Part shown: positions 15,379 through 24,040 of the stretch, one piece after another
How positions within the stretch are numbered: position 1 is the stretch's first letter
Layout: each line of letters begins with the position of its first letter
Source of the DNA: CAZYAK01 sp964403335
GTDB taxonomy: Bacteria > Patescibacteriota > Gracilibacteria > Peribacterales > Peribacteraceae
Assembly (NCBI GenBank): GCA_964403335.1
Contig: CAYOFI010000013.1
Location: forward strand, 1-43,387
Reading direction: 5' to 3'
DNA length: 43,387 nucleotides
Made by a program: the position numbers and the translations under genes
The notes under the pieces: model-generated
The model's database searches: none
The model's input: the letters and a program-made list of their open reading frames with translations, nothing else
Told to the model about the DNA's origin: nothing

Positions 15379-15460
15379 GCTTGTCGAACCATGACACGCG
15401 TGCTCGAGTACATACCTCTCAGCATCCGCGTGTCGCCCCTCGTCGCGCTCGGGGTGACAC
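15365..15460. repeat. Two REP-like hairpin repeats
   Basis: First: GCGTGTCGTGGT (15365-15376) pairs with ACCATGACACGC (15388-15399) around an 11-nt loop GAGCTTGTCGA; it covers the purN stop codon. Second: GTGTCGCCCC (15430-15439) pairs with GGGGTGACAC (15451-15460) around an 11-nt loop. Each has one G/A mismatch that would form G-U in RNA. Both resemble repeat elements I remember from many bacterial genomes; this was not searched. Confidence 0.7.
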
Positions 15461-15479
15461 ACTAGCGGTATTCCTGCGT

Positions 15480-16196
15480 TCAAATATAGCCCTCGATATG
15501 GACTGCCTTCCGATCGAGTCCCCACTCCGTGGTTGCGAGGGTTTTTACCTCCTTGGTCATGTCCGGATTGCCGCAGGCGTACACGAGTGTGTTGGCGAAT
15601 TCCGTAACGATCTTGGGCGCAAGCGCCTGGACGCGGCCGCGGTGCCCGGTCCATCCGGCGGATGGCGACGTCAGCGTGACATGCGTGCAAAAATGCGGGT
15701 ATTTTTTCGCGAGGGCATCCAGCTCCTCCATCCAGAACAAATCTTGTTCCGCCATCACCCCGAAAATCAGATCGATCTTCCGCGTATCGCCGCGCTCCAA
15801 CGCATCCACGATCTGCGACCGGAACGGCGCGATGCCCGTGCCTGTGGCGATGAAAAGAAGTGAACGGTCGGGAGTCGGATCAAGCAGGAAATTCCCGAAC
15901 GGCCCCTTGATCACGATCTCACTCCCCTCTTCCACCATCTCTTTCACCCAGCGGCTCGCTCGCCCTCCCGGAACCAATTTGATCGCAAACAATAATTCGA
16001 ATTCCGACGGCATGGACGCGATGGAGAACGCCCGCGTCTGCACGTCGGCGGGGTTATCGATGAGCGGGACATCGAACAACACAAACTGCCCCGGCTTGAA
16101 GGCGAATCCCGCGGGCTTGGTCAGCACGATTTCATACACATCCCGCGCAATGATGCGCTTTTTCGTGCAGACGACAGTAAAGGTGGGAACGGGCAT
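15480..16196 (-). CDS. FAD/NAD(P)-binding oxidoreductase, ferredoxin reductase (FNR) family, 238 aa
   Basis: It moves electrons between NAD(P)H and a partner via FAD. The N-terminal FAD domain has FKPGQFVLFDVP and the FAD-contact motif RAFSIAS (residues 55-61), then a Gly/Arg block VPGGRASRWV. The NAD(P) domain has ATGTGIAPFRSQI (117-129) and ends with YACGNPDMTKEV and HIEGYI. No 2Fe-2S domain is attached, so an external partner is needed; it is not visible here. It lies downstream of carA on the same strand, separated by a 9-nt repeat array whose end supplies a -10-like TATACC six nucleotides before the ATG. A role as a PyrK-like subunit is unlikely because the C-terminal Cys cluster is absent. 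Confidence 0.9.
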   Translation of the reverse strand: MPVPTFTVVCTKKRIIARDVYEIVLTKPAGFAFKPGQFVLFDVPLIDNPADVQTRAFSIASMPSEFELLFAIKLVPGGRASRWVKEMVEEGSEIVIKGPFGNFLLDPTPDRSLLFIATGTGIAPFRSQIVDALERGDTRKIDLIFGVMAEQDLFWMEELDALAKKYPHFCTHVTLTSPSAGWTGHRGRVQALAPKIVTEFANTLVYACGNPDMTKEVKTLATTEWGLDRKAVHIEGYI

Positions 16197-16197
16197 G

Positions 16198-16315
16198 AAG
16201 AGGGTATAGACGGGATAGAGGGTACAGAGGCGATAGAGGTAACTAAAGCCAAAATACGACCACTTCTATTCCTTCCATACTTCTATCGCGTCTATGCCGT
16301 CTATTCCCTCTATCA
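16198..16315. repeat. Second pair of inverted 9-nt repeat arrays
   Basis: The left array (16198-16241) has GATAGAG-type units. The right array (about 16280-16315) has TCTATCGCG, TCTATGCCG, TCTATTCCC and TCTATCA. It fills the gap between the end of carA and the start of the FNR gene. It is the same family as at 14673-14785. Confidence 0.75.
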
Positions 16316-17434
16316 CTTCTCCTTCCTCAACAAATCCACAAAATCATCAAACAAGAAGTTCGCATCCTCAGGACCCGGTGTCGCCTCCGGATGGAACTGC
16401 ACGGAGAAGAACCGGCCCGATTCATGACGGATGCCCTCGACCGTTCCGTCATTCGCATTCCTCCACCACACGTGCCAGCCCGCGGGCAATTGCTCATCCA
16501 CGGCAAACCCGTGATTTTGCGACGTGATGATACATCGTGGATTCTGGCTTTTGGTTTCTGGCCCCTCTTCCACACACGGCTGATTCGCCCCGCGGTGTCC
16601 GTACTTCAACTTGTACGTATCCCCGCCGATGGCGAGCGCGAGCAGCTGATTCCCCAAACAAATGCCGAACGTCAAAATATTTTTCTCCAGGGCCCATTTC
16701 AAACTGTTGATCGTCGGCACGCATGCTTTGGGATCTCCGGGACCGTTGCTGAAAAACACGCCTTCATATTTTCCGTCATACGACGACAGATCAAAATCCC
16801 ACGGCACGCGCACGACTCTCACTCCTCTACTGAGGAAGCTGCGGATAATATTGCGCTTCATCCCGCAGTCGTAGGCGACGATGGTTACTGGTTTCTGGTT
16901 ACTGGTTTCTGGTTTTTCGGGCTCGTAGATTTCGACGCCTTTGCACGACACATCCGCAACAAGATTCCGCAGATTCGGATCGTCGATCGTCCCTGCCTGC
17001 GTCGCCGTATCATCCTGCGTAATGCGTCCGAGCATCACTCCGGTCTCCCGCAACTTTTTCGTCAACGCACGCGTATCGATCCCCGTAATCCCGGGAATGC
17101 CATGTCGTTTGAGCCAGGAATCGAATGACTCTTTGCCCAAGTGATGACTGAACCCCTCGCTCTCCTGCGCGACGATCACTCCGCGCACGTGGATTTCTTC
17201 GCTCTCCAAGGTGTCTGCAAATCCCTGCGCATTTTTCGCTTCCGAGGGAACTCCGTAGTTACCCAAGAGCGGATACGTAAACGTCAAAATCTGACCTCGG
17301 TAGGAAGGATCGGTCAGGCTTTCCGGATACCCGGCCATACCGGTATTGAACACCACCTCCCCGTCCGTATCGACTTCCGCACCAAACGCCTCCCCACGGA
17401 AGACCGTGCCGTCGGAGAGGATGAGAGAAGCCAT
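16313..17434 (-). CDS. carA: Carbamoyl-phosphate synthase small subunit (glutaminase), 373 aa
   Basis: CarA hydrolyses glutamine and passes ammonia to CarB for carbamoyl phosphate (pyrimidine and arginine synthesis). The N-terminal domain has LSDGTVFRGEAFG, GEVVFNTGMAGYPESLTDPS and ITGIDTRALTKKLRE. The glutaminase domain has SNGPGDP, the nucleophile in GICLGNQLLALA and the partner His/Glu in QFHPEATPGP. Length is normal. Asn replaces the usual His after GICLG. Two short insertions rich in PET..NQ..P (in YEPEKPETSNQKPVTIV and EEGPETKSQNPRC) sit in surface loops and come from a DNA repeat. carB is not in the window. The gene upstream, 51 nt away, is an unrelated hypothetical. Confidence 0.97.
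   Translation of the reverse strand: MASLILSDGTVFRGEAFGAEVDTDGEVVFNTGMAGYPESLTDPSYRGQILTFTYPLLGNYGVPSEAKNAQGFADTLESEEIHVRGVIVAQESEGFSHHLGKESFDSWLKRHGIPGITGIDTRALTKKLRETGVMLGRITQDDTATQAGTIDDPNLRNLVADVSCKGVEIYEPEKPETSNQKPVTIVAYDCGMKRNIIRSFLSRGVRVVRVPWDFDLSSYDGKYEGVFFSNGPGDPKACVPTINSLKWALEKNILTFGICLGNQLLALAIGGDTYKLKYGHRGANQPCVEEGPETKSQNPRCIITSQNHGFAVDEQLPAGWHVWWRNANDGTVEGIRHESGRFFSVQFHPEATPGPEDANFLFDDFVDLLRKEK
16883..16918. repeat. Tandem repeat (GGTTTCTGGTTACT) inside carA
   Basis: On the coding strand this is a run of AGTAACCAGAAACC units encoding PETSNQKPV at the junction between the two CarA domains. A shorter copy is at about 16541-16560. The same repeat type occurs twice in mutY. Confidence 0.8.
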
Positions 17435-17485
17435 AGGTCCGGCATACGGTACCGGAAACCGGGCCGTCGTGCACGTGCTTCCTGC

Positions 17486-18847
17486 TTACTTTTCTTTCTT
17501 TTCCAGCTGCGCGGCGGGAGCGATAAAGAGCCGCTTTCGCTCCTGTCCGGCCTCCTGCAGGTAGTAGTCTTCATTGTCCCCCTTTGTGATCACAGCCTCC
17601 TTTATGGGATTATTATTACGGATAATCCGGTACGAAACAGGTTTAGTGAATTCCAAAGTGAAGCCGTTGATGAATCTTGCACCGAGGGGATTATAGCCGA
17701 TCGTTTCATTGGTAAGCCGAATGCCGTACTTCTGCAAAGCAGCCGCAGTGGCAGGACCCCTGGCCATATCCACACGCCCAACGGTATGCGGCTCGTTGGG
17801 ATTATACCGAATCACGTCTTCTTTCCCGTTCGCAGTAATCACAATACCGAATTTATCAATGATCGCCGGTTCGTTCTGCCATGTCACATCAAAGGTTTCC
17901 CTATGCAAAGCCTGACCGTCGACTTTGTCCATGGACTTCTTGAATGCGGCAGCCTCTTTTAAGGACTGCTCAAAAGCGCGGCAGAGATTGACCAATTTTT
18001 CGGCATGCGTGGTGCGTGCATAGGAGCTGCGCTGCACGCGATGGTATTCCACGGTGGTCATGCCCGGCTCGACCACGTACGCCTTCTTGTAGAACTCCTG
18101 CATTCTGTTCGCCTCGTCCAACACGCGCAGCGCGCGGGGGTCCAGCGTACTGGCGTCCATCTTATTCCAGGTTTCCAATTTAGAAATGTAGGACAACGCG
18201 CGCTTGTGCCAGTCGTTGCTGACGTTATCTTCCGGATTGCTCGCCACATACTGTTGCCCTTCAAAATACTGCGGGCCGCCACCGCTCATCTGCACACGGG
18301 CCACGTGCGCCATCGCGCGGGCGCGGTTGTAGGACATCGGCCCCTCAGCACCGTATCCCATCATCGTCATCTGCGCGTTTCGTGCAAAGTTCATGTGCGC
18401 GTACGGCGGAGCCGAGCGCATATAGTGCGGGCTCATGGGACTCCATGACGGCATATACATATTCGGATTCATCATGGCACCGCCGGAGCGGATTTGGCGC
18501 AAACCGGAATAGGTATCGTAGCGCTGGAAACCGTCGTAGCGCTGCAGGTCTCTCAGCATCTGATACGGATCTCCTTGCTGCATGTCCATCCCCTGATACA
18601 TCGGATAGGCGCCGTACATCGGACCGATTTGCGTGGGATAGGCCGGCTCAACCGGCTGCACGCCGAACGGCATCAACACGCCACCCTGACGGCTGCGCAT
18701 CTCCTGCAATTGCTGGTAACGGCCCTGCGCTTGCCGTCCCACATTGCGGTACATGTCCGAGCGCTCGCCCGTGCGCATGGTTTCCGGACCTTGGTACGGA
18801 CGGAATGCGCCCATGCCTTCCGGTGAGGGTTGTGCAAAATTGTTCAT
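17486..18847 (-). CDS. Hypothetical protein with Met/Tyr/Pro-rich N-terminus, 453 aa
   Basis: The first 200 residues are low complexity, rich in Met, Tyr, Pro, Gln and Gly (PMYGAYPMYQGMDMQQGDPY), and probably disordered. A helical part (about 215-310) follows, then a mixed domain (about 310-440) with YGIRLTNETIGYNPLGARF. It ends in Lys/Glu. There is no signal peptide or membrane segment. The ATG overlaps the stop of the 116-aa gene (ATGA), so it is translated with that gene. The pair mirrors the 118-aa plus 1020-aa pair just upstream, where the large partner also has a Pro/Tyr-rich N-terminus. Function unknown. Confidence 0.78.
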   Translation of the reverse strand: MNNFAQPSPEGMGAFRPYQGPETMRTGERSDMYRNVGRQAQGRYQQLQEMRSRQGGVLMPFGVQPVEPAYPTQIGPMYGAYPMYQGMDMQQGDPYQMLRDLQRYDGFQRYDTYSGLRQIRSGGAMMNPNMYMPSWSPMSPHYMRSAPPYAHMNFARNAQMTMMGYGAEGPMSYNRARAMAHVARVQMSGGGPQYFEGQQYVASNPEDNVSNDWHKRALSYISKLETWNKMDASTLDPRALRVLDEANRMQEFYKKAYVVEPGMTTVEYHRVQRSSYARTTHAEKLVNLCRAFEQSLKEAAAFKKSMDKVDGQALHRETFDVTWQNEPAIIDKFGIVITANGKEDVIRYNPNEPHTVGRVDMARGPATAAALQKYGIRLTNETIGYNPLGARFINGFTLEFTKPVSYRIIRNNNPIKEAVITKGDNEDYYLQEAGQERKRLFIAPAAQLEKKEK

Positions 18848-19194
18848 AGGCGTGTGGTACGGAAAGAACGTTCGACACTTTCCAATTCTTCGGCGGATTC
18901 CGCGCGCTCCTTTTGGAGCGCGACGGCATGCATCTTGCGCTTGAGAGCACGCGTGTCATCCATCATCATTTTGGCAACCTTTCCATACACTTCATCGAAG
19001 AGCGCGAACGCCTGTTCGTAGCGGGCCATGCGCGAGCTGCGTTCGTCATCCAATTCTCCCAAATACTTTCCCTCGAGCGTCTTCACCGACCGCAACATCA
19101 AGTCCGGCTCGATATGGCGCATGACTTCGTCATACAGCCATTCCGCGGAATGGAGCGGGAAGACATTGGCCGGAATGGATGTGGATGTGAACAT
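18844..19194 (-). CDS. Small helical protein, 116 aa (paralogue of the 118-aa gene)
   Basis: It shares a clear core with the protein at 22268-22624: EWLY[DQ]E[VI]MRHIEPDL, then a GE, then RM..Y..AFAL[FY]D, then a charged helical tail rich in Glu, Arg and Lys. It reads as all-helical and soluble, with no known family. A TATAAT promoter is just upstream. Its stop overlaps the start of the 453-aa gene by 4 nt. The size, charge and coupling to a larger gene resemble a chaperone or adaptor for its partner, but this is only inference. Confidence 0.78.
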   Translation of the reverse strand: MFTSTSIPANVFPLHSAEWLYDEVMRHIEPDLMLRSVKTLEGKYLGELDDERSSRMARYEQAFALFDEVYGKVAKMMMDDTRALKRKMHAVALQKERAESAEELESVERSFRTTRL

Positions 19195-19207
19195 GTATTT
19201 TGTAAAT

Positions 19208-19236
19208 ATTATACATTATTATATCTATCTTGTCTA
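19208..19236 (-). promoter_or_regulatory. Promoter of the 116-aa/453-aa pair
   Basis: TAGACA (19236-19231), 17-nt spacer, TATAAT (19213-19208), 13 nt to ATG 19194. It lies across the last codons of the 1020-aa gene. A second TATAAT is at 19223-19218. Confidence 0.65.
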
Positions 19237-22200
19237 TTACCTTCTACAAGCCTCTGACTAATGCCATTTTTTCGCGCCACCCACAGCTGCATATTGAACG
19301 GCAATGCGCCCTTCGCGATACGCTCGGCATTCACAATCGCCTGGCCCAAGGGCACACCCGCTCCTCGCTGTTGCAGTTCATGCAGGTACGCGGCGGTGAA
19401 CGCGGTGGTTGTTCCGGTCTTCCGTTCGTAGCTGCCGTTCGGCATAGCCGCATCCGTCTGGAGCATCATCAGAATCTGGCGGTTGTTCGTGCCTTTGTCG
19501 TCCGTGTACTTCTCCATTTCTGCGGCCAACCCGCCCCCGTGGCAGGCGGCGGTATTCACCACGAACGTGCAACCGGGATAGAGAGTAAACAGGCTGGTGA
19601 GTTGAGCCGGAGTCAGCGTCGTCTTTGACGGGCCTTTGCCGAATTGCAAACCGTCGGGCGATCCGTGCGCGACAAAATCCAGATAGATCGTTTTCACGTT
19701 CTGCTTGGTCAGCGCATCGATTTTATCCGTCAAAAATTTCAGAGAGATACGATCCGTCCCATACACGCCAGTGTACTTTTCCGGAACGGTGTATGCGGCT
19801 GCACGCAGCGCGCGCGGCACCGCATGCAGATCATTTTTCATGTTCGTCGTCAGCGTATCGGCACTGTCGTAGACGCCGATATACGCCATGGGATCTTTTT
19901 TGGAGATCTCCACTTTTTGCGCGGCATCGGCATTCGCATCATCGCTCTTTTTCTCCTCGAGCGCCTTTTCGATCCTCCGCAACATTTCCTCCGCTCCACC
20001 CTCCTTCCAAACCAATGCACCACGATCCTCGACATACACATCGCGCGCAAGAAAGGAGGTCATCACGAGCGGGTCGGATTTTAAACGCAGCGTGAGAACT
20101 TGGGATCCCGTGAGCGTATCGGGCTGGGACAAGTACCACTCTTGCTGCCCGCCGGGTTTGCGCACCGTCACCTTGAACATGAATCCGTCTTCAAGGGGTT
20201 GCAGCCTGGCGTGCTCCAGGGTCGCTCCTCGCACGTTCACCGGACCTTTCAAGGCGAATATATCCAACTTTCTTACAAAATCAGCATCCATCATCGCTGT
20301 GCGCCAGGCTCCCCTATTGCGAAAGATGTCCTGTGCAAACCCCGTGCGATCATCGACCCACGCATTTCCGTCCGGCGTCTTCTCTCCGTTCATCGTAAAA
20401 TTGGGATTGGTTTCCGGAACGGGAGGTTCTTGCGGGCTCAAGGGATCGGCTGGAGGTGCGTCATCTCCCGTCGCCCACTCTTTTACCGCAGTGGGCAGAT
20501 TGATTTTTTCATCGTCAATGGCTTTCTTGAGGGCGGCTTTATCTTCAGGGGCGGCAAAGTTTGTTTTGATTTTTTGAAGGTCGAGCCTGTACAAGGTGAC
20601 ACTCTTGAGTATTCCAGGTGCCACTATCGACCGCAATTGAGCCGGAGTAATCGTGTCGATATCTAACTTGATACTGCCCGGAAACTTTCCCATTTCCAGA
20701 GCAACATCATCTTTGAGAGTTCTGACGTAATTCAGGGTCAGCACACGATCGCCCGGGCGGCTCTTGGCCTCTGCGAACGCCTTCATGACAGCAGCAGTCA
20801 AATGTTCTGACTCAATATTCAATTCCACGCTCGGGCATCGACCCAAGTGTGCCGCCTGTGCCGGCGTGATGCTCCTGTCTTCAAGACAAATATCGATCGC
20901 ATCAGGTTTTTCTGAAAGATGCTTTGCCGTCTCGTCTGTCAGCTTTTTCAGACCGGACAAATATAGCTTTTTTGGAAGAGTACCCAGATGTTTTGCTGAC
21001 TCTGCATCCAGCTCCGTCACACCCAATTGCAAATATGACCCCTGAAATGCCGCGAGTTTTTCCGCGGTTGCAGCATCGATGGTACTGACTCCATTCATGA
21101 ACAATTGCCCTTTGATGTCCGCTAAACCTTCTGCGGCTTCAGGGGTCAATGACGTAACTGCATCCATCTGTAGATTCGCCCATCGGATACCGCGCAATGC
21201 CTGGGCAAAATCCGGGGGAATCGCGTCCACTTTGTACAAATACAAACTATGGGCAAAAGGCCTCAGAGCTATCATGGCAGGAGCAGTCAGCTTTGCATCA
21301 ATGTATAAACTGGCATTGTGCTTCGCGAATTCTCTGGCGACAGCTGGGGAAATATTGTCGGCAAATAGGGTGATCTGACTCCCCTTGCGTAACGTGACAA
21401 AATTCTCCGCCCACTTCGCATTCCATTTTTTGATGGTTCTGTAGTGCTCATCAGCGTCAGTGGCGCCGATGTCTGGGTTTGCTCTCAGTGCGTCGTATGC
21501 CTTCTCCAATACGGCTACTTCCGCTGGCGTCAGCTGTTCATTGTGCGGCGCTGTCTCCGGCACCTTGGGTTGCTGGCCGGGGTTTGGAGCAGGATTCGGA
21601 TTCGGTTGAGGATTCGGTCGAACAGGAACGCTCGGCATATTCGGTGCGGCGGGCGCCCGGTATTCACTATTGGAATTCGGCGGCCGGGCCCCGCGGGCTT
21701 CCATGTCACGGGTGCGCGGGCTCATGGAATCCTCCGGGTACCACCGGAATTGTGTGTAATACGGACTCACGCCGCCGTAGGGAGACACATACGGATCCAT
21801 CGGAGACCCCGGCATGTTCTGCACGCCGGGAAGTCTGCCCGGGTTGTCCGGAAAAGGAGCGACCGGAAACGGCGAGCCGATTGTCCCCTGCAAATAGCGG
21901 GCATCCGGCTGGGGATGCGTACTTGCGTACGGGGAATCGACCGTCATGTAGGGCGTTCCCGGGAATCCATATTGCGACGGACCGCTGGACGGATACGCAG
22001 AACCATACGGCCGGTAGGAAGCTGCTGCTTGCTGCGCGTACGGCCCGACGCGGTCATCCGTCGTGCGTCCGTAGACATATCCATTGGGAACATTGGCCAA
22101 CCGTTGCTGTATCCGTTCCTGGAAAAACGCGTTCGATGCGCGCTCAAGCGCTTGGTACTCCGGCGTCGGAACATTCTGCCCCGGCACATCCGGCCCGCCG

Positions 22201-22271
22201 CCTGGCGACATGCGCAGGAGGCGTCGCTCAGCGGCACAAAATTGGCCGATAGAAAAACAACGGTGCATCAT
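19209..22271 (-). CDS. Leucine-rich-like repeat protein with caspase-like (clan CD) peptidase domain, 1020 aa
   Basis: The N-terminal 220 residues are Pro/Tyr/Gly-rich and probably disordered. Residues about 300-570 hold repeats of 22-25 residues of type LTxExAxxLxxxxxxLxLxGLxxL (for example KKLYLSGLKKLTDETAKHL), like leucine-rich repeats. A middle domain follows (about 620-790). The C-terminal part has KTIYLDFVAHGSPDG (His869) and, 41 residues later, FVVNTAACHGGG (Cys910). A His-Gly after a hydrophobic strand and a Cys after a second strand is the signature of clan CD peptidases (caspase, legumain, gingipain). Peptidase activity is therefore likely but not proven. There is no signal peptide. 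The start ATG overlaps the stop of the 118-aa gene (ATGA). Confidence 0.8.
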   Translation of the reverse strand: MMHRCFSIGQFCAAERRLLRMSPGGGPDVPGQNVPTPEYQALERASNAFFQERIQQRLANVPNGYVYGRTTDDRVGPYAQQAAASYRPYGSAYPSSGPSQYGFPGTPYMTVDSPYASTHPQPDARYLQGTIGSPFPVAPFPDNPGRLPGVQNMPGSPMDPYVSPYGGVSPYYTQFRWYPEDSMSPRTRDMEARGARPPNSNSEYRAPAAPNMPSVPVRPNPQPNPNPAPNPGQQPKVPETAPHNEQLTPAEVAVLEKAYDALRANPDIGATDADEHYRTIKKWNAKWAENFVTLRKGSQITLFADNISPAVAREFAKHNASLYIDAKLTAPAMIALRPFAHSLYLYKVDAIPPDFAQALRGIRWANLQMDAVTSLTPEAAEGLADIKGQLFMNGVSTIDAATAEKLAAFQGSYLQLGVTELDAESAKHLGTLPKKLYLSGLKKLTDETAKHLSEKPDAIDICLEDRSITPAQAAHLGRCPSVELNIESEHLTAAVMKAFAEAKSRPGDRVLTLNYVRTLKDDVALEMGKFPGSIKLDIDTITPAQLRSIVAPGILKSVTLYRLDLQKIKTNFAAPEDKAALKKAIDDEKINLPTAVKEWATGDDAPPADPLSPQEPPVPETNPNFTMNGEKTPDGNAWVDDRTGFAQDIFRNRGAWRTAMMDADFVRKLDIFALKGPVNVRGATLEHARLQPLEDGFMFKVTVRKPGGQQEWYLSQPDTLTGSQVLTLRLKSDPLVMTSFLARDVYVEDRGALVWKEGGAEEMLRRIEKALEEKKSDDANADAAQKVEISKKDPMAYIGVYDSADTLTTNMKNDLHAVPRALRAAAYTVPEKYTGVYGTDRISLKFLTDKIDALTKQNVKTIYLDFVAHGSPDGLQFGKGPSKTTLTPAQLTSLFTLYPGCTFVVNTAACHGGGLAAEMEKYTDDKGTNNRQILMMLQTDAAMPNGSYERKTGTTTAFTAAYLHELQQRGAGVPLGQAIVNAERIAKGALPFNMQLWVARKNGISQRLVEGNRQDRYNNV

Positions 22272-22624
22272 GCGTCGGAGAGATGGGAATCAATGATGGT
22301 TTCGATCTTCTCCAATTCTTCACCTTCTTCCCGGGTTTCCCGCGCGGCTGCCTTCTTGTGCTTCGCATGACGCTGCGAATGAGCTTCCGCGTTATACATC
22401 GCCGAGACATCGGCGAAAATGCGGTCATACAAGGCGAATGCGCTGTCGTACCATTTCATGCGTTTCGTGCGGTTCGTCTTCGACTCCCCCGCATAGATCT
22501 TGTCTAACTGCGGAAAACGTTGCAAAGTTAAATCCGGCTCGATGTGGCGCATGATTTCCTGGTACAGCCACTCCATGGAGCGCCGCGGGTACGGATTGGC
22601 TACGAGTAGAGATGTGTGTGTCAT
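22268..22624 (-). CDS. Small helical protein, 118 aa (paralogue of the 116-aa gene)
   Basis: It contains MEWLYQEIMRHIEPDLTL and RMKWYDSAFALYDRIF, matching the 116-aa protein at 18844-19194, and has a His/Lys/Glu-rich helical tail. It is soluble, with no known family. It is first in a two-gene unit with the LRR/caspase-like gene and shares a 4-nt ATGA overlap with it. A near-perfect promoter lies eight nucleotides before the ATG at 22624. A partner or adaptor role for the large protein is inferred from the duplicated gene order. Confidence 0.8.
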   Translation of the reverse strand: MTHTSLLVANPYPRRSMEWLYQEIMRHIEPDLTLQRFPQLDKIYAGESKTNRTKRMKWYDSAFALYDRIFADVSAMYNAEAHSQRHAKHKKAAARETREEGEELEKIETIIDSHLSDA

Positions 22625-22632
22625 TTTTAGAT

Positions 22633-22661
22633 ATTATACTGTAATTTAATATTTTTTGCAA
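22633..22661 (-). promoter_or_regulatory. Strong promoter of the 118-aa/1020-aa pair
   Basis: TTGCAA (22661-22656), exactly 17 nt, TATAAT (22638-22633), eight nucleotides to ATG 22624, so the mRNA would be almost leaderless. The divergent gene at 22749 has a weaker TATACT at 22716-22721. Confidence 0.75.
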
Positions 22662-22748
22662 ACACACCTGAGCCCCAAGGGCTTCCGCACTCTTCCGAGG
22701 TTCTGCGTTTTAGGCTATACTGTCATGATTCCCTGAATACAAAAATCC

Positions 22749-24029
22749 ATGACGAACAACCATGCCAATTCCCAATGGACGGACCCGGAGGCCGCGCAAG
22801 CGGCCCGGGAAAAGTTGGCGTGGGAGCGGGAACAGCAGCAAAAAGATGCGTGGGAAAAGGTGAATGCCAAACGGGAAACCGGCCGCGGAGACATCAATCA
22901 ACTTTTGAATATGCCACAGTTGGGATCGCAAACATCGGAGCCGCAGCAAGCGCAAAATCCCGAACAGCAGGTGCAACCCGCGCGCGCGGAAACCGCCATG
23001 GCGGCACCGACGAACGCGGACAGGTACGGCATACGCGGCGCAGAACGGCGCGATCAGACGGAGCAAACAAACGCACGGAATGCATTGCGTTTCAGTGCTC
23101 CAGCACCTGCCCCGGCGCCCGCTCCTGCCCCTGTGCCCGCCGCCGCTGATGCTGAACCGACTACGATTGCGGGAATGCTGAACAAAATAATCTTCAAACC
23201 ACTGAACTACGCGGCTGATTGGGTAGGGAAAAATCCGGGAACCGTCATCTCCGCAGGTGTCGCTGGTGGAGTGGGACTTGCAGCCGTGAACAATGTTGTG
23301 CTGCCCATGCCGCCATTTTTGGATTATCCCATCACGCGCTCCTTCGCCAACAGCGTGCTGAGCCCGATGTGGCAGGGCCTGGGGAGCGCCGTGTCCTGGG
23401 CGGGGGAAGTCACCAAACAAATTGCCAAACCCATTGCAGAAGTTTTGCCGAATGCCATCACCAGTTGGGTCCCAGCCGGATCCGCGGAGCTCGCAGGCAG
23501 CGCGGCAATTCTGTGGGCCCTTGGCCAATTGCGCCGCACCATTGTAAACGGCTTCTACGGCAGTGAGGTGATCACCAAAGATCACAATAATTTCTTGCAG
23601 GGTTTGAAGCTCTTGGCAGATCCTGTAGTCCAACCCATCCGTCTAGCCGCCAACGCCATAGCCGGCGGAACGGGGTGGATAACGGGCAGACTGAAGGATG
23701 CGAAGGAATTCATCTTCGGCGGCGGCGACCACAAAGCGCCCAATATTTTCAGCCGCACGTGGACCGGCCTCAAAGCTGTGAAGGACTATGCATTCAGCGT
23801 GGCAACCGCACCTATCACGAAGTGGGTGGCCGGCGGCGCGCTTTTGGGCGCCTGGATCACCTCCTTACCTACATACGGAGCGGGACTGGGATACGCCGCG
23901 GGATTCGCCACAGGCCCGCTGGTAGGTGTGGCGGCATATGCCCTGTACAAGTTCTTAAAAGGAGGTGGCGGCGGAGGTGGCGGCGGAGGCGGAGGTCACG
24001 ATAGCCACGGCGGTGGCGGTCACCACTAA
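22749..24029 (+). CDS. Membrane protein with poly-Gly/His tail, 426 aa
   Basis: A charged, Gln/Glu-rich N-terminus (1-110) is followed by an Ala-Pro stretch (about 115-135). Hydrophobic segments lie near residues 163-185 and 358-405 (WVAGGALLGAW, YAAGFATGPLVGVAAYALY). The end is a run of Gly followed by HDSHGGGGHH. It is not a known family. A TATACT -10 box at 22716-22721 gives a leader of about 20 nt with no Shine-Dalgarno sequence. It is followed after 11 nt by the 1196-aa gene, so the two probably form an operon. The His-rich tail could bind metal ions; a similar tail ends the protein at 30594-32723. Role unknown. Confidence 0.78.
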   Translation: MTNNHANSQWTDPEAAQAAREKLAWEREQQQKDAWEKVNAKRETGRGDINQLLNMPQLGSQTSEPQQAQNPEQQVQPARAETAMAAPTNADRYGIRGAERRDQTEQTNARNALRFSAPAPAPAPAPAPVPAAADAEPTTIAGMLNKIIFKPLNYAADWVGKNPGTVISAGVAGGVGLAAVNNVVLPMPPFLDYPITRSFANSVLSPMWQGLGSAVSWAGEVTKQIAKPIAEVLPNAITSWVPAGSAELAGSAAILWALGQLRRTIVNGFYGSEVITKDHNNFLQGLKLLADPVVQPIRLAANAIAGGTGWITGRLKDAKEFIFGGGDHKAPNIFSRTWTGLKAVKDYAFSVATAPITKWVAGGALLGAWITSLPTYGAGLGYAAGFATGPLVGVAAYALYKFLKGGGGGGGGGGGGHDSHGGGGHH

Positions 24030-24040
24030 TTTTTGCATTT

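Noticed and set aside
15261..15863. Plus-strand open frame containing VVSLSNHDT
   Set aside because: It runs across the REP-like hairpins and then opposite the FNR gene; the peptide is typical of translated repeat DNA.
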